From the NCBI GenBank assembly GCA_947311645.1, contig CAMZKZ010000036.1:1-5661 (forward strand): a DNA stretch of 5,661 nt, written 5' to 3'. Positions 1 to 4,387 of this stretch are shown here, one piece after another. The position numbers and the translations under genes are program-made. The notes under the pieces are model-generated. The model was not told the DNA's origin and did not search any database. It saw only the letters and a list, made by a program, of their open reading frames with translations. How positions within the stretch are numbered: the first letter of the stretch is position 1; each line of letters starts with the position of its first letter. The DNA comes from an uncultured Candidatus Altimarinota bacterium (GTDB taxonomy: Bacteria > Patescibacteriota > Gracilibacteria > CAIRYL01).

Positions 1-11
1 CCTTAGGTGTA

Positions 12-40
12 ACTATAAAATAAAAAATTTAGTAAGTCAA
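12..40 (-). promoter_or_regulatory. Mirror-image sigma-70-like promoter in the left arm, facing out of the window
   Basis: As the exact mirror of the right-arm promoter, the minus strand reads TTGACT (40 to 35), 17 bp, then TATAGT (17 to 12). It would start transcription near base 5 and run leftward out of the window, so its target gene cannot be seen. If the palindrome is a fold-back artefact, this promoter is only a copy and not real. Confidence 0.4.
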
Positions 41-77
41 TATATTTATCTGTTTTTATAAAAAACAGATAAATATA

Positions 78-106
78 TTGACTTACTAAATTTTTTATTT
101 TATAGT
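78..106 (+). promoter_or_regulatory. Sigma-70-like promoter in the right arm, facing the membrane-protein gene
   Basis: TTGACT (78-83) and TATAGT (101-106) are separated by exactly 17 bp and lie on the plus strand. Each box has one mismatch to the consensus TTGACA/TATAAT. The predicted start of transcription is near 113, at the outer edge of the inverted repeat. This would give a leader of roughly 48 nt before the ATG at 161, and the RNA would not contain the palindrome. The match and spacing are good, but no experiment or conserved alignment supports it here. Confidence 0.62.
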
Positions 107-121
107 TACACCTAAGGCATT

Positions 122-153
122 ATTCCTTAGGAATATATTACACTATTACACTA
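122..153 (+). repeat. Short palindrome and tandem octamer in the leader of the membrane-protein gene
   Basis: ATTCCT (122-127) pairs with AGGAAT (129-134) around a single T, making a 13-nt palindrome that repeats the CCTTAGG core found at the ends of the large inverted repeat. It is followed by two exact copies of TTACACTA (138-145 and 146-153). The position between the predicted transcription start and the ATG would suit an operator or an RNA-level control site, but such short AT-rich repeats also arise by chance. Confidence 0.45.
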
Positions 154-160
154 TTTACCT

Positions 161-1270
161 ATGTTTTTTTCGCAAATAAATATAAGAAAAACCCTTACGT
201 ATCTTTTCCTTGGAGTTTTGATACTCAGTTTTTACGCACTGTTTTGGAATGACCTTTCTTCAGTATGGCAAAAGATAACAATATTCATTACTGCAATTTT
301 TCTTTTTTCACTGATAAAAGATTTTATATTTTGGATTTTTTCAACTCTTTCTGGAACATGGGCTTTTATATTCAAAAGCATCGCTACAATATTTGGATTC
401 ATCACGGCATGGTCGTATATTTTTACACACTATTCCGATGATATTTTTAAAACTCGACACATAGAAATTCAAAATGATATTCGAAGCTTTTTTACACTTC
501 CAACATCATCTCCATTTACAGAAAAACGAGACGATATTCTTATTGTACCATCATCAACAGAAGCAAAAAGAGACACTCTTGTAGAATTTCTTTTAGATAA
601 TACAAAAAATACAGAAAGCACAGAAAGCACAGAAAACCTACAAAATACAGAAGAAAACAGTACAAACAATAGTAATAATAACGATGAAAAAATAGAACTA
701 CAATTTATAAATGACGCAGAAAAAAACTGGAAAACCCCTCTTCAAAAAGAACTTCAAGAAGACCAAGGACTTATCTTTTCACAAAAAATACACTCTTCTG
801 TAGACCTCTCAAAATATACTCCAACTGCAAACGCTACAAAAAACGACGAACAAAGCGAAAAAAATACAACAAATTACATATATTTTACACAAACTCCAGT
901 ACAAGTTTCATACCCTCAAAATTATACTTTTCAAAATACAACAAACACTACAACCAAAGAAACAGGACATATTGAAAGCATAACAACAAACCTTGTAAAT
1001 AGCATAACTCAAGAAACAGAAGCACAGATCACATATAACATTTACACAACAGGAAAAATATATGATAAATATGTAAAACAATTCACAACTGCACCATCAC
1101 AAACTTCCAACACTTTTTATATAGAATCCACTACACCAAATAGTGCTACATATGTTACATTTTTTGCAGGAAAATGCTGGGTTATTACAATAACAAAAGA
1201 GAGTAAAAACAACACTCTTGATGATTTTTACAAAGTTTTAATCCCTGCTGTTTTCGAAGCACAAGATTAA
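161..1270 (+). CDS. Unrecognised membrane protein with Thr/Asn-rich extracytoplasmic region, 369 aa
   Basis: I do not recognise this protein. Three hydrophobic segments are visible at about residues 12-29, 39-60 and 66-88. A basic Arg-Lys pair (9-10) before the first suggests a cytoplasmic N-terminus, so the remaining 280 residues would lie outside the membrane. Residues 110-270 are polar and low in complexity, rich in Thr, Asn, Ser, Glu and Lys, with a TES/TES/TEN repeat at 151-159. The last 100 residues alternate polar and hydrophobic positions, as in a beta-rich domain, and hold the only cysteine (C339). ATG at 161 is the first in-frame ATG after a TAG at 128-130, and no Shine-Dalgarno sequence precedes it. 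The gene lies 15 bp upstream of the ABC ATPase gene on the same strand, so an operon is likely. It is not a typical FtsX or MacB permease, which have four membrane segments arranged differently. It could be a surface protein, an export accessory subunit or a sensor. Confidence 0.85.
   Translation: MFFSQINIRKTLTYLFLGVLILSFYALFWNDLSSVWQKITIFITAIFLFSLIKDFIFWIFSTLSGTWAFIFKSIATIFGFITAWSYIFTHYSDDIFKTRHIEIQNDIRSFFTLPTSSPFTEKRDDILIVPSSTEAKRDTLVEFLLDNTKNTESTESTENLQNTEENSTNNSNNNDEKIELQFINDAEKNWKTPLQKELQEDQGLIFSQKIHSSVDLSKYTPTANATKNDEQSEKNTTNYIYFTQTPVQVSYPQNYTFQNTTNTTTKETGHIESITTNLVNSITQETEAQITYNIYTTGKIYDKYVKQFTTAPSQTSNTFYIESTTPNSATYVTFFAGKCWVITITKESKNNTLDDFYKVLIPAVFEAQD
611..637 (+). repeat. Triple 9-bp in-frame tandem repeat
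   Basis: ACAGAAAGC occurs at 611-619 and 620-628, followed by the one-mismatch copy ACAGAAAAC at 629-637. It encodes Thr-Glu-Ser, Thr-Glu-Ser, Thr-Glu-Asn in the low-complexity region of the membrane protein. The unit is a multiple of three, so gain or loss of copies by slippage would vary the linker length without breaking the frame. Confidence 0.8.
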
Positions 1271-1285
1271 AATATCCCAATAAAA

Positions 1286-1990
1286 ATGATAGAATTTAAA
1301 AATGCAATACGAGAATACACACTAGGAGAAGAACAATGGAACCTTGGACCAATAAACCTTTCCATTCCCCACAATGCTTCTGTTTGTATTCTCGGACAAT
1401 CAGGAAGTGGGAAATCTACACTATTACACCTGCTTGGAGGAATAGAGTCTTTAACCAAAGGCTCTATTTTTGCAAATACTACAGATATCGCACAACTCAC
1501 AGAAGACCAAAGAAATACATTTCGGAGAAAAAATATTGGATTTGTATTTCAAGATTTTCATCTTATTAAAGAACTTACTGTATACCAAAACATAGAACTT
1601 TCTCTTCTAATCAACAATAAAATACAACACTATTCAGAACAGAAAAGAGATGAAAAAATACAAAATATCCTGCAGGAAATAAATCTTACAGATAAAAAAA
1701 ACAATTACCCATACCAATTATCTGGTGGACAACAACAACGAGTTGCTATTGCAAGAGCAATTATTCATACACCAAAAATACTCCTTGCAGACGAACCAAC
1801 TGGAAACCTTGATTCAAAAACAGGAGAAGAAATTATCAACCTTTTATTTCGTGTGAAAAATAAAAATACCGGATTTTGGTGCGTTACTCATGACCAAAAC
1901 ATAGCCAAAAAATTTGACATCACTATCACTGTACATGACGGAGCAATTAAAAGCGTAGTGAAAAATCAACAGGCATTACAGAATGCGTAA
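1286..1990 (+). CDS. ABC transporter ATP-binding protein, MacB/LolD/FtsE type, 234 aa
   Basis: This is a complete ABC ATPase of the length usual for the stand-alone LolD/FtsE/MacB-like group. In order it shows an aromatic A-loop candidate (Y11), Walker A GQSGSGKST (37-45), Q-loop glutamine Q89 in FVFQDF, the signature LSGGQQQR (145-152), Walker B ILLADE (165-170) with catalytic E170, the D-loop GNLD (173-176) and the switch histidine H202 in VTHD. The typical late DGAI motif is at 218-221. All catalytic residues are present, so it should hydrolyse ATP and drive a membrane partner from the cytoplasmic side. It starts 15 bp after the membrane-protein gene and probably shares its transcript. No permease of the usual family is visible next to it. 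Its final 14 codons overlap the 3' end of nadC on the other strand. The exact substrate cannot be read from the sequence, so I give no symbol. Confidence 0.95.
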   Translation: MIEFKNAIREYTLGEEQWNLGPINLSIPHNASVCILGQSGSGKSTLLHLLGGIESLTKGSIFANTTDIAQLTEDQRNTFRRKNIGFVFQDFHLIKELTVYQNIELSLLINNKIQHYSEQKRDEKIQNILQEINLTDKKNNYPYQLSGGQQQRVAIARAIIHTPKILLADEPTGNLDSKTGEEIINLLFRVKNKNTGFWCVTHDQNIAKKFDITITVHDGAIKSVVKNQQALQNA

Positions 1991-2891
1991 GCGATCCCAA
2001 AGAAATAACATCTGCACCTAAACTCGAATACTGCTCTATATTTTTTTCTGTAATTCCCCCAGAAATTTCTATAAAAATATTATCCTCATTTCGTGCTTTT
2101 TTATCATATGTTTTTCCTACCTCCAAAAATAATTTTTCTATATTTTCTGGTGAAAAATTATCCAACATTATTACATATGCATACTGATTATTTTCATCAA
2201 AGGTTTCATCTCTAAAAACTGCTAATACCTCGTAAAATTCTTTAAAATTTTCAACTTCTACTTCTATAAATTGTATATGTTGTAAAATTTCAGGTGGAGC
2301 ATATTCCTGCATATTTCTCAATTTTTGCAAAACATCTTTTTTCCCTTCAGCTATCAAATGATTTTCTTTTATTAAAACTGCATCAAAAAGCCCCATACGA
2401 TGAGTATTTCCACCTCCCACAAAAATAGCTTTTTTATCTAAATAACTCCATTGTGTTTTTCGAGTAGCCGCAATTGGTGTTTTTGATTTTTCTACAATAG
2501 TTCTGGTCGCCGTTGCAATTCCAGAAAGTCGAGACAAAACATTTAAACTCACTCTTTCAAAATTTAAAATATCTATCGCATTTCCAGATATCTCACATAT
2601 TTCATCACCAGCAACAAGAGTATCCCCATCTCTTTTTTTCCATACAATTTCTATATCCAAAAAACATTCCTCTGTTTTTACAAAGAAATCAATATCCGAT
2701 TGCCCTGCTAGCACCCCATTTTGCTTTGCAACAATACGAGCCGAACCATCTTTTACACTCTCTACAAACAAAAGAGATGTAACATCAATTCCATCATGCA
2801 TTAATTCCTGCAAGAAAAAGTCTATTACTGCAATTTCATACGCAGCTGTTTTAAAAAAATCTGACCGATCATGTGGAAGTTTTAATTGCAT
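1947..2891 (-). CDS. nadC: Nicotinate-nucleotide pyrophosphorylase (quinolinate phosphoribosyltransferase), 314 aa
   Basis: NadC converts quinolinate and PRPP into nicotinate mononucleotide, CO2 and pyrophosphate, the entry of quinolinate into NAD synthesis in the cytoplasm. Counting from the ATG at 2891, family motifs appear in order: ERVSLNVLSRLSGIAT (112-127), TRKT (143-146), GGGNTHRMGLFD (159-170), IKENH (174-178), EVEV (210-213), MLDNF (242-246), SGGI (277-280) and SLGSLTHS (297-304). The basic residues that bind substrate in known enzymes have counterparts R113, R144, K145, H164, R165 and K175. The TPGLR-like stretch normally following TRKT is replaced by QWSYLD and shortened by about two residues. 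The protein is longer than the usual 280-290 aa, mainly at the N-terminus and in a loop around 223-237. A TTG at 2918 would add nine residues (FFFFYDF-like). I prefer the ATG because that extension looks like untranslated T-rich sequence, but neither has a ribosome binding site. It follows hflX and probably shares its transcript. Confidence 0.92.
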   Translation of the reverse strand: MQLKLPHDRSDFFKTAAYEIAVIDFFLQELMHDGIDVTSLLFVESVKDGSARIVAKQNGVLAGQSDIDFFVKTEECFLDIEIVWKKRDGDTLVAGDEICEISGNAIDILNFERVSLNVLSRLSGIATATRTIVEKSKTPIAATRKTQWSYLDKKAIFVGGGNTHRMGLFDAVLIKENHLIAEGKKDVLQKLRNMQEYAPPEILQHIQFIEVEVENFKEFYEVLAVFRDETFDENNQYAYVIMLDNFSPENIEKLFLEVGKTYDKKARNEDNIFIEISGGITEKNIEQYSSLGADVISLGSLTHSVMPVDFSLRF

Positions 2892-2927
2892 GCGAAAATC
2901 ATAAAAGAAAAAGAACAACAGCAGAGG

Positions 2928-4313
2928 TTACACATTAGTACATGCATATGTCTGAAACTGGTTATTTGCAGGCAAAACACTTTCGATTGCATCGTGCAAA
3001 TCTTCTATCTTCATTTTTTGATCTGCCGATATAAATACAGGTGTTCTCTCTTCATATTTTTTTAATAAATACTGTTTATTAAAAATATTTTTTAATGCCT
3101 TTATTTTCTTTACATTTTCTCTTTCTTCATCAGAAGAATCCCGAGAAAGAAGTATATGTTCAAAGTCTATACTGTTTAAAAACTCTGCAAAATCTATATC
3201 TTCATTTCGCAATTCACTTACATATTCATGTAAATCTTCTGCTGTTTTTTCAGTAATAGCATCAATTTTATTAAAAATTAAAATCTGTTTTTTATCTGAA
3301 ATTTCTAATTTTTCTAAAATATCATCAACAACTTCTATTTTTTCCTCAAATCGATCATCAGAAACATCTACAACATGAAGCAATACATCTGCATTTACAC
3401 TTTCTGAAAGTGTTGATTGAAACGCTGCAATAAGATTTGGCGGAAGGTTCGCAATAAAACCAATAGTATCTGCGATAAAAATCTCTCTAAAACTTTTTGG
3501 TAAAAACATCAACCCAAGTCGTGTATCTAAGGTTTGAAAAAGTGCATCTTTTACCGTAACCCCTTTCTTCGTTAATACATTCATTGTTCGACTTTTTCCC
3601 GCATTGGTATACCCAACAAGCGCAACCGTTTCTTTTTGATTTCGCTTTCTATTTTGTCGATGCAAACATTTTGTTTTCCGCACTTTTTCCAATTTTTTTT
3701 CAATATTTTTTTCTTCTTGTCGCAAATGCCGTTTCATAATTTCCGTATTTGTTTCCCCTTTTCCACGAGTATTCGATTGACGAGAAAGTTCGTCTCCACC
3801 CATTCCAAAAATTCGTGGCCCCATATGTCGAATTTTTGCCAGCTGAATCTGTAATTTTGCTTCGCTCGATTGTGCATGGTTCGAAAAAATATGTAAAATT
3901 AAATCTACTCTATCCCATACTTCAATATCTTCGTCTCGTAACACTTCTGTTAAATCCCAAATTTGCCGTGGTTTTAAAATATTTCCTAAAATAATTATTT
4001 GAATATCATTTTCTTTACAATATGCAATAGCCTCTTGCAGAACCCCCTCTCGTAAAAAAAATTTTTTATCAACCTCTGCTTTTTTTACCCATGTAGTATG
4101 CACTGTAAAATCACCATATGTTTTCACAAGGCTTTCCAGTTCATATTTTTTATTTTCCATTTCTGCATCCGATGTTTTTTGTGGCAAAGAAATATCAATC
4201 AACAAGGCTGTTTTTTTTATAACACGCCCCTGACTATCTCGTAATTCTTTATTTTCTTGCTCACTCTGATTTCGCACTCTTTTATTTTTCTGAGCCGTTT
4301 GGTTTTTTCCCAT
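2928..4313 (-). CDS. hflX: HflX-family GTPase, divergent, 461 aa
   Basis: HflX proteins bind the large ribosomal subunit and, in studied species, split stalled ribosomes using GTP. A lysine/arginine-rich tail (1-35) precedes the HflX N-terminal domain (about 35-165), where DRVDLILHIF and the AKLQIQLAKIRHMGPRIFG stretch are recognisable. Then come LSRQ and TRGKGET (176-187) and a charged helical hairpin (190-226). The G domain has G1 GYTNAGKS (234-241), a G2-like FQTLDTR (259-265), G3 DTIGFI (282-287) followed by LPP, G4 NKID (348-351) and G5 ISA (428-430). Oddities are a collapsed glycine stretch after LSRQ, loss of two residues in the G2 loop, R242 after the P-loop serine, the usual YIGKGK-like motif reading FFLREG (85-90), and about 75 residues between G4 and G5 where the family has far fewer. 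The ATG at 4313 has an extended -10 box upstream but no Shine-Dalgarno sequence. It is probably an active GTPase with altered ribosome contacts. Confidence 0.93.
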   Translation of the reverse strand: MGKNQTAQKNKRVRNQSEQENKELRDSQGRVIKKTALLIDISLPQKTSDAEMENKKYELESLVKTYGDFTVHTTWVKKAEVDKKFFLREGVLQEAIAYCKENDIQIIILGNILKPRQIWDLTEVLRDEDIEVWDRVDLILHIFSNHAQSSEAKLQIQLAKIRHMGPRIFGMGGDELSRQSNTRGKGETNTEIMKRHLRQEEKNIEKKLEKVRKTKCLHRQNRKRNQKETVALVGYTNAGKSRTMNVLTKKGVTVKDALFQTLDTRLGLMFLPKSFREIFIADTIGFIANLPPNLIAAFQSTLSESVNADVLLHVVDVSDDRFEEKIEVVDDILEKLEISDKKQILIFNKIDAITEKTAEDLHEYVSELRNEDIDFAEFLNSIDFEHILLSRDSSDEERENVKKIKALKNIFNKQYLLKKYEERTPVFISADQKMKIEDLHDAIESVLPANNQFQTYACTNV

Positions 4314-4340
4314 ATTTTTAAATTATTTTTTTATATTTGT

Positions 4341-4349
4341 AGTATACCA
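4341..4349 (-). promoter_or_regulatory. Extended -10 promoter for hflX-nadC
   Basis: On the minus strand TGG (4349-4347) directly precedes TATACT (4346-4341), giving an extended -10 box of the TGn-TATAAT class with one mismatch. The start of transcription would fall near 4334, about 20 nt before the hflX ATG, giving a short A/T-only leader. No good -35 box lies 16-18 bp upstream, which extended -10 promoters can do without. The TG shares its first base with the end of the preceding terminator's T-run. Confidence 0.6.
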
Positions 4350-4377
4350 AAAAAGAAGCAAATATGCTTCTTTTTTT
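4349..4377 (-). terminator. Intrinsic terminator after the partial large gene
   Basis: Reading the minus strand there is an A-tract (4377-4371), the stem half GAAGCA (4370-4365), loop TATT, the stem half TGCTTC (4360-4355) and six T (4354-4349). With the A/T tracts the pairing covers 12 bp on each side. It begins 11 nt after the TAA of the large gene. Because A- and T-tracts flank the stem symmetrically it could also stop transcription on the plus strand. The core stem is short, so efficiency may be moderate. Confidence 0.75.
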
Positions 4378-4387
4378 AAGAGGAATA

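Larger units (their letters stand above)
1..117. repeat. Perfect 57-bp inverted repeat with a 3-nt centre
   Basis: Bases 1-57 are the exact reverse complement of bases 61-117, with ATA (58-60) between them. I checked every base and found no mismatch. The outer ends read CCTTAGG (1-7) and CCTAAGG (111-117). Because the left arm begins at the first base of the window, the repeat could extend further left. The arms are very AT-rich, and there is no GC-rich stem followed by a one-sided T-run, so it does not look like an ordinary terminator. It could be a MITE-like element, a control region between divergent genes, a hairpin end of a linear replicon read around its tip, or a fold-back chimera made during amplification or assembly. 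The sequence alone does not decide between these. Confidence 0.97.

Noticed and set aside
1..117. The long inverted repeat as an intrinsic terminator
   Set aside because: It has no GC-rich stem with a distal T-run, is far longer than usual terminators, and carries outward promoters instead.
469..669. Minus-strand 66-aa open frame rich in Phe, Val and Ser
   Set aside because: It is the antisense of the Thr/Asn/Glu-rich linker of the membrane protein; its composition follows from that repeat, and it has no motif.
1973..1986. Small hairpin GCATT-ACAG-AATGC in the ABC/nadC overlap
   Set aside because: The stem is only 5 bp and no T-run follows on either strand, so it is not supported as a terminator.
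2513..2782. Plus-strand 89-aa open frame inside nadC
   Set aside because: It lies fully antisense to conserved NadC motifs and has the His/Gln/Phe-rich composition typical of a shadow frame.
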